The notes below the pieces were generated by a model. The model was not told the DNA's origin. It did no database searches and saw only the letters and a program-made list of their open reading frames with translations. The translations under genes and the position numbers were made by a program. Of a DNA stretch of 64,000 nt, positions 12,401 through 25,698 are shown in pieces (position 1 is the stretch's first letter; each line of letters opens with the position of its first letter). Source of the DNA: Schistosoma haematobium (lineage: Eukaryota > Platyhelminthes > Trematoda > Strigeidida > Schistosomatidae); NCBI RefSeq assembly GCF_000699445.3, contig NC_067196.1, positions 78,048,364-78,112,363 on the forward strand. Direction: 5' to 3'.

Positions 12401-15400
12401 TTTATTTCTGTCTGCAATAAATACCTCTTTATGTATAATTTTTCTGATGAATTGAATCTTTTTTTTAGTTGCCTTTGTGGACAAAATTAAAGCGAAAATG
12501 TGCTATATGGTATCCAATTACATTTGATTCATTGAACTAGGCTAAGTCGATAAGCTCACAGTTGATAGGTTGGTAGTTTTTAAGTTAAAATTGAGTGATT
12601 CACACTTACGATTCACTTCAACCTATATCGAACATATTCAGGATATGTTAATATTTTCTTCATTTATAAAAACAATTGGATTTCACCAGTATGAATGTTT
12701 AATTGTTGAAATGATATTATAAAATATTTCAGTGTGTGAAGTCTAAACAGTAGTAGATTTGTAATTCCTGAAGACGACTTCACATTCTACTCACATATTT
12801 CAAATAGTGACATTATCTATGGTAATGAAGTGTATAATAATTCTTGTTATAATCAATGTAAATCCTGATAACAATACAATCATTCTTTTCGATATTGGTT
12901 AAATTCAAAATATTTCATTTTCCATTCCACAGATTCATCTTCGTCTAACAATTTACCATGTTTAGCTGATTTATGGCTTGGTTTCCTCAGATTTTATTTA
13001 TTTGATTTTAAAACTTCTTCTTGTACGATTAATATTGTGGAACCTGAACCAGTGTCATGTTTTAATGCTTCTGAAAAGCGTTGTTTTACAGTTACCGGTA
13101 AATTAAAATATATATTTAATCGAATTTATTTTCATCAATCCTAAATTATTTTCGAAAAGTGAAAAGTGATGTCTATTAAAAAAAAGATACTTTTAATAAC
13201 AATTATTGTCATCATCCTGATTGATTATATCACTTAGATATTAATAGCCTGTATCTACATACTAATTGTGACTTTTTCTCGCTCATGCGATCTGTTGAAG
13301 TCTTTACTAAAGGTTTTATCTGTTCGCATTGAAAATTACACAGTAATGTACAACAGAGAAGTTCGTTCCGTTCTGCTTTATGGCTATAAAATGTACCCAT
13401 TAAGAATGGAGAATATTTGTGGGTTACTAATGTTTGATTTAAGATGCCTTTATAGCATTTCTCGTGTATTCTGGGAGCATCGAGTGATAAACGTTGAGGC
13501 CATACTCAGGGTACTGGTAAAGATGGTAAACTGATTAATGATGTGTCACATTTATTTATTTATTCATTAAGATGAACACATAAATATTGGTACAAAGGGA
13601 CACCAAATACATATGCGCCACACAATAACAATGAGGTTATGAAGAACTGAAATTATTGTATGAGAGTGAGATAATAATAATAGTAATAATAATAATGAAA
13701 GAAACAGTTAAAGAAGTTACGTTCACTTTTATGAAGAAAGCTACAGTAGGATCGTCACTGGCTTCTATTCTGAACCATGTCTGGTAACGTCTCATGCCAC
13801 TGTGTTGCACCATCTCTAGAACCCCAATCAGGGAGTCGTGAAGGACCAACAGAAACCAGTCCTGTACAGCTTTCCTTCATACCACTTCTCCACTTCTTCC
13901 AACCGTTCCCAGAGTCGGTAAATAGTGCAAGACATGGAGTCCGCTGGGATGACATTCGTTAAGAAAGTATTGATGATTAGAAAGTACCGGAGAGCTGTTC
14001 AGTTTTAGTATAGGACTCCGCAGCAGTGTGATTACACTGTTCCATCGAAGATAAGGCTCAGGACTGTCAGCATTCACGATGAGAGCATAGCATTTAGTCT
14101 ACTGAACCAGCATTCAATTGCGTACATCTTTAACTGCAATTGAATTACTATGTTGTACAACCATGTTTTATCGCCGTCATATATTTATCAATGGTTGTTT
14201 CGATGGGAAGTGGGTAAAGCACAACCCGAAATTGCGAATTCGTACGCGTTTATAGTCATATCTTTTGGTATACATCTAGTTACAATATCATACACTCGCT
14301 GATTTCACTAAGTTTAACGGTGCTTTGGAGGGATTCATAAGTTAACTTCTGTACCTTTTCTTTGTTGTTCATCTTCTGAAGTATAGCCTTGAGTAATAGT
14401 TCTGTTAAATTTATCATGGTAATCCATCAGAATAATTTAATGTTTGTGCTTCTTTTCTTAAGTATTCTGTATTTGGTTATATTCAAAATTTATTCGTACA
14501 TACAACTTACTCATTTTTTGATTGTTTTAATTCATTTGTCCAATGCCTCTAACATTTTTACGGCTTGTTTTTTTAGATCCTTTTAACCCTAAACATAATC
14601 TCTGTAGGAATTTAACTCAAGTCAGTCGAGATTATATCAATTCACAGTTATTAGCGGCCTACGGTTATTTCGGTGTGCCACGATTGGCCACTAATGGTCG
14701 ACATTTGTTCACGCACATTTCTGTTGTTGAAAAATCCCCTGATGAGCCAAAAGATGTTTGTGACAAGTTGGATCAGAATACTAGTAGTAGTATCAGTCAA
14801 ACAACCATGTCTAATGATAAAATGACAGCATCTGCAGGTATTCATTTAACACCTATCATTGATGATTCTGACAATTTTGAATCAAATTTGAATAAAGTAG
14901 GTCAGAACATATCCTAGTTTCTTTTTCGTCATTTTATGTAACAGTTATGTTTATCGCAGAAACTCTGATCGTTTAATGTTTGTTGTTTCGTAATAAATAT
15001 TTCAGCTACTTACTTTTGCTTCTTAAATTTAGCGAAAATGAGTCTCTATGATTATTACTGATCCTAATTGTTTATTTAATTGTCTATCTTTTTACTTGCA
15101 ATAGTATAATTAAATGTATTGGCTTACAATCCAGTTAGTAGAGAGAATACCTATAATGTCGTTCTCTCGTGATTTAAATCATTCAAAAGATATAGACTTT
15201 TTGTATGGGGCTCTTTTACTTTCGGAACTTGTCATCTGGATACATAGATTAGCATTTATCGAAATCTATTGTTCTAGCTTATTTACATTCACACTGAACA
15301 CTAAACGATGAGTTACTTGTCTCAATTTGGATATACATTTTGTTTTTTTCATTTATCTGTACTGTTTTTAGACTCTGCATTTCTGGGTTAACTTTTGAGA

Positions 15401-18400
15401 CCACTAAGTTGCGTGTTCCAACTCAGCTCCACCTACTTCGGTTTTTGCAAGCAGGGTAGTATCATTAACCAAGTTTACTAATTTGTACTTGGTATATGAG
15501 TTGAGTTGTATTCTGTTTTAAAGTTCGTTAGTTCAAAATAATGTATGTGTTCCGGTTATTATAAAATCGATATCCATTCTCCAGCGAAAGTGAACAGAAT
15601 AGGTACAATTATCAAACTTATATAGTGTCAGCTTCATTATTATTTTTCTATATTTTTATTCCGATGGAACAGCTTGCTGATGCCTAGAACGCTTATAAAA
15701 CTTTCTTTTTTGCTATAGTCAGAGATATTTTGTGCTTAACATTTCTAGGTAACAAATTTAATTACAGAGAAATTTCAATTACTTTCAAACGGCGCCACTA
15801 TCAAACATTCTGTCCTACCATCAACTGGGGAAGACATATTAGAGAGTTCATCAACTATTGACCACACAGCATTGGATAATTCAATGGCTGAACAGAAAGC
15901 TCTTCCATTTTCAGAAATGTTTTCATCTATTCTTACATATGTCATGGATGAATTATTTGAGTCAAACATTGTACCCGGTTTGTTTTTGCTGTTTTTTGTA
16001 TTGCTGCTTCATATTTATGCTCAACTAGTTGCTTTGTACATTCATCGGAAAACGTAGACTAACTTCGTTAATTATTTGTTTATGTAAAAATACAAGCTTA
16101 GGTTTGTCATTCGTCCATTATCGGTCTCCTGTTTTTATCGAAAGATACATCGATACAATTTAGAAAGAAACGCCATGGGACATTTAAGTTTAATAGAGCT
16201 TTCTAATGACACTCGAGCATATTACATAATATACAGTTCACATAACTGTTTTACACCATACTGCATTCTTCGTAAATTTTAATTGGCAGAAAATTGAGAT
16301 AAGTTATTATTCGTTAGCGGAATCATATAAAGATACCTTTAAAATAATACGATTTCTATTTTTTGTATGAAAGCTTCGCGCTCACTTTTGGCACATACAT
16401 AGTCTAACCCAAGAACACTGACATTTTTCAATACATTGGTATGCGAATATTCAAGCAAACAATACTAAATGAATTCATTTCTACCTGATTTTAGTTGTTG
16501 ATAAATCCTATAGACCAATCTGCCGATTCACGTATTATCGATTCAAGAATTCACTGTAACTCATTAACCGGGCACCTATTCATACACCTGACTTTTAACC
16601 ACTTTTTCAGGATGTGAAAAAGCCAATGATGAAGATGATCGAGCAATACTGTGGATTAACACTGTTGGATACCGGCCCTGTAGTCTGGAAATTAGGCGTT
16701 CGTGCATAAGATCGAAGGCCCCTGGTCCGATTTCCGTGCATGAAAACTGCTGAAGAGTCCCATATTGGGGAGAAAAAACCACCCAGTACTTCCAGGTTTT
16801 CAATGGTGGTCTGACACTAATCGGTTCATGATTTCAATGAAACTCAACAATCTGCACAACTCTATGCCTACAAAACAATAATATCATTCATTTGTCAAAT
16901 ATATATATACCATCCAGTTGCGCGATCTAAAATGAACGGGAGTATGTCCAAGGCTGGAATAGAGTGACTGGAAGTCAAACAGTTTTACCACTAAGTTAAT
17001 ACCCTAAGATCTAGTCATATGGATAGGTTACCCTAACTGTTCTGAATGAAAATAAGTTTAAACCTTAAACGTGGTTTCACTTCAGTGGCGAAAATGACAA
17101 CTTTAGCTTCATATCTTGATAATGTTAAGATAATAAAGCTTGTTACTTATTTTTAGTCATTTTGATCATCCTAATTTTGATACATACCTCAGCTTGGTCT
17201 CATGTTTTTCTTATTATTTTTAAAGATCTTGTCAGTGGATGCTTGAAAATGTCAGAAAAGAGATTTTTCGTTCCCATATCGTCTTCATTTAAGCTTAGTT
17301 TGAATGATTTTATCCAGATTACACGAAATTTCGCTTATGACTACTGGCTATCTTTTTTCAACACATATGTTAGTAAAGGAAAGTTTTCAGCATCAAAAAG
17401 AATCATCACAAAAACCACTTTGTCGTTATTTTGTAAAGTATGTATTTTTATTGATGTGAATTGCAACGTAGTCGTTATGTCTGTTGCTAAATTTTATTGG
17501 TGTACATCGATTTATATATAAATATTTATAATTTTATGATTTGGTTTGTATTACTGAGTTGCGAAACTGATTTGCAGTCATCTCTACCGCACTGAGTCTT
17601 GTAATCAATTTTTTCCAAGTTATTTGTTAGTCACCGACTAAGACTATCATTTTTACAAGTGCACTTCATTTCAAACAGTTATATTGATATTATTCTGATT
17701 CATCAGGAGTGGGTGATTAAAAAGTTCTAGTTCAGTCAGGTACTGTTTTTTCGAAAATATTTTATTTTAAGAAGTCTATTTACTTGGAAAAAAAATCTAA
17801 CTTCACTGTGTATATATCGTTTTTAAAACCAAGTTTCCTCAACCCTTCGTACATATTAGTTAATTTTGCAGCATTATCGGACATATAGCCTCACAGAATG
17901 ATTGTCTGCATTTGCTAGTACTAAGTGGTATCAGGTCATGGTGATAGGTCTCATCGCAACGTATAGTTTAAAAGAAAGTATGCCAAATTCTGTGATCACC
18001 ATTTATTTTGAATATCGATATATACTGTTATCAATTTACTTACATGTGATAATCGTACAAATGATAGATATGTCACTTGTAACATATAGAGAAAGAGAAT
18101 GTCTTTTTACCTAGTAGATCTTATGATGACTTATTTAAAACACTTAATTCCTATCAATTGTGTCCCGGGTTTTCATCCCATTCTACCTAGTCATGTTTGA
18201 TCACTCAAATGCCATATCACTATCCCGAATTTGAGTTCTCTAACTTGTACGTGGTTGCCGATTAGCATTATATTAGTTGCTTTTGTTACTGTGGAAATTT
18301 ATTTTCAACCTTTTCAGTATCATTATATGAACGTTCACTGCCCGTCTAACTGTCTCTTTCATTTTTGATTTTTTTCTTTATTTTAGAGTGTTAAATTATG

Positions 18401-21400
18401 GTTAGATCGTTTAAAACTACAAAATGTTGTTGATGATGATATTTCAATTGACTCACCTTGTGGTCAATCACAAGTAACCTTTTGTTTATATATTGTTTAT
18501 ATTCTGTTTTATTAAAAGAAAACAACTGGTGACTATAATTTCCGGTCACCCGACATGCTACACTGGTTAGGACAGGAATAGGTTTACGTCTACGAAGTAG
18601 TTATAACCTGTTGTTGGTAAACTAGGGTGTCGTAAGTATGACACTAGTTTAATTATTTTAAGTAGACATTCGAGCATAAGATACAAATGCAATTTTATGA
18701 TTATAAGTCCTGAAGATACATTGAGGATGACCTCCTACAACTCTATTTTAAACTCATTGTATTGAAGTTTTAAACCGCTTATCTTATTCATTTCAAATTG
18801 CCTTATATTTTTCTATCCGAAAACTTACAGAAAATGAATTGTTCAAATGAAAATATATTTGACGATCAATATAATCATCAAATGTCTCCTATAGAAATGA
18901 ATCAAGATTCTAGTTTGCTAAGTAAAAATATTGAAGATGATTATTCAGAGTCTATAGTTAGACAAAGTACAAATAATTTTCTTGACGTTGACGAATATTC
19001 GAATCTTGAAGAAGTCAATCATTTACAGGAAGTCGATAATCCATATGATATATGTATGACTGTTTCAGATGATTCCTTTTTGGATTGTAATTTAGAAAAT
19101 GATTTTAATGACGGTGAAATATATGAACACTTAGAGTGTACTCTTGATGTAGATTATAATGATGATATAATCGATCCAATCAGTACATCTTCATCTTTTG
19201 TTGACAAAAATTCTGAACTTTTAGAAACTTTGACGTCTCAAGGATGTAATCAAAACAGAATCAAAGTAAGCTTTGTTTATGTACAAAAATGTTTCATGGT
19301 TTTACTGCGATTGTGTATATTTTATCAAATACATTTTCGTAGTATGTAATATTGATGTTCAGAATGCGTATTTCATTTTATTTGAGATTTTTAGGTTGTT
19401 TGTACCTAAATCCGTGTTGTTGACTCCAGTGAGACTCGAGGTTAGTATTTATCACTACAAACTTCAGAGCGTTGTGCATCAACCTAATAATTCATGACTG
19501 TCATATTCTTACAACAGAAATAATAATACTGGTAAATATGGTTCATTAGTTGATTCGACTGAAGATTTAACGCAACATTTAAGCGTATGTATTACCTAAT
19601 ACCCACTTCTATCATCTGGTGGACTACTTATTCAGTTCTTTATTGTGCTACGCTTATCTGGTTCTTGAGAACATCATACTCGGATAAACCAAACTTGTGT
19701 TTGACCTGAACTTCGAGATGTCGATTAAATATTCTTTACGTCTTAGAACGTATAGATGTATTACCGACATTCAAACGCGGCTTTATTTCTTGATGTTAAG
19801 GCATCATTCGACTCTGTTGACTGACATAATTTGTATCATTGTTTCTCTCTAAACAATGTATCAATGAAGTATGTAAACTTTGTGAAGGTATTATAACTTG
19901 TGGGCTTTGTGCCCCTATCAATGTATAACGTAGTGATACCGCCAATTAGAGAACAGTGAATTATCAACTGGACCAATGACGCATAAAACCCGTACGAGCA
20001 GTCTAGAGTCTTTATTGGTCCTGCTTCCTGCCTGCTAAGTCCAAAACATCAATCTCAGCCTCTGCGATATGAATTATGTATTTCAAACATACTGATTTTA
20101 TATACAAACCAAACAGACCATATCGTACCATAAAACAGAAAATAATATTCGAACAAGATCTAGCCAAAAGTGGCTGTGAATGTGAGAGATAGCAATTGAT
20201 TGACTGGGCATAACTCAAGAATGGTAAATCTTATAATAATATTTCATCGGTCAAAATAAAGCTTATAAGAAGAGGAACACGAATATGAGTAGTTTAGTTA
20301 CTTAACAATTATACAATAAAAATACATGCATCGTATTGGTCTAGAAATCGATCCCAACATTTACCATTCATAATTCTCATCAGGGTATAACAGAAGGGTC
20401 TCTATTTAAAAATTATTGATCTGTTCACAGCTCACGGGGAACGGTTAAATGATGTTCGTCAGCGTTGGCCACCATCCCCTTTTTATTTGATGTTTTTATA
20501 AGCTTCCTCTTATAGATCACGATTTTTCGTCTAACTTTTCGTGGATTTTTTTTCGCGGAAACTCACTAATTGACATGGCGTATGTATATGATGAAGCTAG
20601 TTACGTGATACGTTCTTCTGAACATTTTGATAATTCAAGCATGTTTGCGATGTGTTTCTACTCATCTAAGTGAAAATACTACTTCAGGATCGGTTAACAT
20701 TTTTACCTAGAATTATCATAAATTGTAATGTATTTGAGCGTGTTTGCTATTTAACTTAATAGTTTCATTAGTCTTAGTGAGTTGGTGTCTTATGGAACCG
20801 TTGCAAATATTTAAAAGGCTCTCTTTCACTTGTGGAGTAGGCCAAATGTCTGGTGTACTGAATATTATCACTCTCTCGTTTTCTTAAGGGTGCGGAACAG
20901 GGCATATGTCAGCAGAAGTATAGAGTACTAGCTTTTTATCATTAATGTCTTCTGCGCATCGCTCAGGTACCATGTAACAGCTGAGTGAACAATATTGAGT
21001 CTAGGTACAAGGTGCTAGGTAAATATGTCAAACCTTTCGATGAGGTCGTAAATTTTCGTCTACTAAGGTGTTTGATGTCATAGTTAATTGTTTTTAATCA
21101 AGATGATTTCAAATGTCTGCACAGTTGTGGCTATTAAGTCACATTGAGATGGTTTAAGTTGGTTACCTTCTTTCTAATTATTTATAGATTTTTAATTTAA
21201 TTTCACTTAGGTCATTTACACTGTACAGGTTAGTGTACTCGGATCATGGACGTATTTTTTCTGTGAAGGTTAGTGAAGTCACTTAGTTGCTCAAACTGGA
21301 GTAGTTTAAGCAGAATTTAAACCTACAACATCCAGGTTGAAAGCCCTTTTGTCACCGCTGACAATAAAGTATCTATTTTGTGTTCAGATTGCTCCAATCT

Positions 21401-21964
21401 TTTCTTTTTTAAATCATTATCTTCTTGTACAAACAAGCTTATTTTTTTAACAAAGATTGATGGTCATAAATACTGAAAATAAACTTTGAATTGAGTCAAA
21501 ATCTTTTTTAATCTTTCGTACTGTATGTAGAGCTACGTTTCCTGACGCGGTTAGATAAAAATTCTTAAACAAGCATTGCATTCATTTGTTAAACAATTGG
21601 ATTTTGATGTTACTCGTGTGACAGTTCAGTTATTTGAATTAGTTTGTTAAAGTGTAGGTAATTTATTTGTTTACAAAACATTTGCAAACTGAATCACATA
21701 ACACTAATGGATACTGCTTCTTAAATCTATTAAATCTCAAACATATCACTATTATGCATCTCTGTCTGTTTCGTAATTTTCAGGATTATTCTGTTGAAAA
21801 GTTTGTAAATTAAAATGTACACTTTCTGTACAGTGTTTCATGTTACCCATCCTCTTCTAATCTTTTTAAAAAATCCAACTACTTGTCTTGAGATTGTGTA
21901 TTAAAATGATTTCATGAACTATTGTTGAAATTACATTGATGGTAAAGTGTTCGAATGTAAACTG

Positions 21965-22011
<47 letters not shown>

Positions 22012-22729
22012 TCTATAGAAATCTTCCTTACGACCTTTAACATATATATATGCTTCAAGTTTTATGATCATTGATTTTGTTTATCAATTTTCCTTTATTT
22101 TCTAGTCGTCTAACACTAACAATTTAACATCAAATGATTCACATCAAGTCAACCATTTGTCATCCATAAGTTGTCCATCAAATGAATTAGTTACTGCTTC
22201 AAATGAACTAACTAGACGTGACAATAAATTAACTAAAAAAGCACGTAAATTTGAGAAAAACAACAAGGTCATTCTAACAATATGTTGAATTCAAATAATA
22301 ATACAACTGCATCGAAATTCAGTCCTACCAAAGCTAAGAAAAAAAAAGCAGCTAAAAAGCTCGAATGGGGAGATGTGATTTCGTCACGTTCTGCAGTCGC
22401 TCCTGTAAGTTTATTTGTTTATAGATATGTATTGGTTCAGTTATTAATCTTGACTAAAACAACTTAGTTTATGTATAACATTCCTAATTTATTTTAGAAG
22501 TTTTTACATTTTCATTTATCTCTGGTTGGCGTTTTTAGCGAGGTCCTTTTTATGGAATGTAGTTGCTGGGCTTTCGCCTAAACCACATTTACCCGGGGTT
22601 TGGACCAATGGTAACTGTAGAAGGACTCTAGGTGTCTTTTAATATCTTGTATTTGGATAAGTATTTCATGTATCTAGACAGCTGCTGAAGAAGTTGTGAA
22701 AATAAGTTTTAGGTTGCATTAAATAGCTA

Positions 22730-22791
<62 letters not shown>

Positions 22792-25633
22792 CTCTTTGAA
22801 GCTACGAAATAGTCAATTTCATCTTTTTAAATGATCTGATTCACATGTACATGTTTTACAATTTTCAGTTTTCATTAGCTTGTTACAGAACCTCATGGTT
22901 TTTTTTCAGTTTCATAAACCATCTACTGGTTGCGAAATAAAAGTAAAGGACTCAATGTTATTCTAGATAAAAAGATTTTTTTCATGTTCACGGTTTTACT
23001 CCCTATTCACTGTTCTCTCAGCTTCTTTTTACTTATGATAATTAGTTTTCAACAATACTTTTTATCTACTCTCAAACAGTGCTCTAGAGCATGATTATAT
23101 AAGTTAAAGAGCGAATTTTATACCGTCATAATCAATTCATAGAGTGCTAATCGATGGACGAAAGCAATTATTCGATGTGGCCAAGTAATAGCTGGTTATG
23201 AGAACTGATTTTTACAATATACCACCGAATTATTAGGAATGGTGGACTATACCACTAGTTAGACAAATAGATTTTTTCCGTAATAAATCAGATGCTTACA
23301 TACAGAATATTGGCACAAAATAAATGTGATGAAATGTTGTAGGGAACTGAGGGGAATTAGTTTCGAGGCCACACTCACTCTGTGGGGCGGTTGAGGGTAT
23401 TCAATTTTCAGCCACTAGGTCCCCAGTTCGAGCCCTCCTCGCCTACTTTTGTTTCAGCAATCAGGTAGTATCATTAGCCCTCACAGATAGAGATGTTGGC
23501 CATATCTAACTACGTGCAGAATGAGCTAAATTTATCATCCAATCAATTAAGACCTGATTGTTAGACCTAATTGTTGTGGATCGCATCAAAGGAGTTTCTG
23601 TGTGATGTGAATTCATCATTGAAAAAACTAGATTCATTTATTTATGAATATAAGTAGTTTTCTCGTGAATTATTCATTCCTATTGACCCTTTGCATATTT
23701 TTACTTTTTTTCTTTTTAGCCTATTGATGATGATCGTCCAGATTATTATAATTCTAAGCTTCTAGAGAATCTACAACCGGACGATTTTGATTTTAAATTT
23801 GTCTCAAATATGAACTTATCCTCTAATCGTCGACATAATCAATCATCTGTTTTAGGTTTAGCTTCACGAAATCAACCATCCACATTATTAGCTCATTTCA
23901 ATGCACCTCAACCTCAATGTCAAGCTTGTAACTTAACTGGTCATCGACAATCACAGTGTGAAACTACCAGTGATAAATCCGTATCATTTTTAGCATGGCA
24001 TAAATTATTGAATAAAACGCCTTGGCCACCGATCGCTGAACAAATTAAAAATTTAACTTATTGCCTAAATTGTTTAGAAGAACATCATGAAACTTATAAT
24101 AAAGTTAATGCACGTCAAGTATGTTATTTACCTGGATGTTATCACTGTTGTTGTTTTCCCCCCAATCTATCTCGGTTTTTCTTTCTGTTTTCTAAATTCA
24201 ATGTTGTATTATCTATCAGTCTAGTTTTTTTTAAAGCGTTAGTTACTTTAAATTTAATACTGACCAGCTAAGGTTAGGTGCAAATGCCCTGGTATGGCCG
24301 AGAGTGGGGTGGACCCACCCTCCCTCTCGAAATGCTCTCACACGGCCACGCATATACAGCCTCTGCCAGAGAAGTCCTACTCACTGCCTTCTCGTGGCGG
24401 GGGTGTTGTTTACGAAAATGAGAGGACGAAAACCGAATGTCCAGCGCTTTAACCGAATCCCAAAACAGTGGTGCACATGGGCTCCAGTATCCTGCGGGAA
24501 CAAATGGCGTATGAGCCAATCGTTGGTCACCGGCTACCATGGGACTGCATCTCCTCACGATGCTCCTCTGCCTTGTGGGTTAGACCTTTAGGTCAAAGGC
24601 TCGGGGAGTGGCCCCCTAAGAAAACCACCTGCTTCGGTCTGGGTACCCGGACAGTATCACAGCCCACACACAAATATAATGAAAGTAATGTGTGGCGCAT
24701 ATATATTTGCTGCCCTCTTGTACCAATATTTATGTGTTCAAATAAATAGGTGCAAGTGTTATATATACAGGTTGGATTTCCCATACATTACGTCCGAAAA
24801 CGTCGGGTAATGATATGAGGTGGAATTGCTAGAAAATAATAGTAATATAGTAAGAAGCAAATGAAACAATTAAAACAAAAGAATGAATAAGTTTAGGGTC
24901 GTGGAAACTGTTGAGTTTTATTGAGATTCTTATAATTTGTGGCATTGTGCCCCTATCAATGTATAACGTAGTGATACCGCCAATTAGAGAACAGTGAATT
25001 ATCAACTGGACCAATGACGCATAAAACCCGTACGAGCAGTCTAGAGTCTTTATTGGTCCTGCTTCCTGCCTGCTAAGTCCAAAACATCAATCTCAGCCTC
25101 TGCGATATGAATTATGTATTTCAAACATACTGATTTTATATACAAACCAAACAGACCATATCGTACCATAAAACAGAAAATAATATTCGAACAAGATCTA
25201 GCCAAAAGTGGCTGTGAATGTGAGAGATAGCAATTGATTGACTGGGCATAACTCAAGAATGGTAAATCTTATAATAATATTTCATCGGTCAAAATAAAGC
25301 TTATAAGAAGAGGAACACGAATATGAGTAGTTTAGTTACTTAACAATTATACAATAAAAATACATGCATCGTTTTGGTCTAGAAATCGATCCCAACATTT
25401 ACTATTCATAATTCTCATCAGGGTATAACACACATCATAAACCGATGAATGTTAGACCACCATTGAAAACCTGAAAACACTAGTAGACCCTCTCATATTA
25501 AAACGAAAAGGCCTTCCAGTAATAGATGATTGACTTGATTTGAATCATTTGACCTTAAATTGTTAGTGTTAGACGACTAGAAAATAAAGGAAAATTGATA
25601 AACAAAATCAATGATCGTAAAACTTGAAGCATG

Positions 25634-25698
<65 letters not shown>

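Noticed and set aside
20012..20218. 68-codon - strand frame, repeated exactly at 25050-25256
   Set aside because: Identity comes from the duplicated solo LTR; no protein family was recognised.
22268..22321. 54-nt GT-AG intron as an explanation for the frame break in exon 22106
   Set aside because: Splicing it gives TCC TAC CAA AGC TAA, an immediate stop; a missing A in the homopolymer fits both flanking frames.
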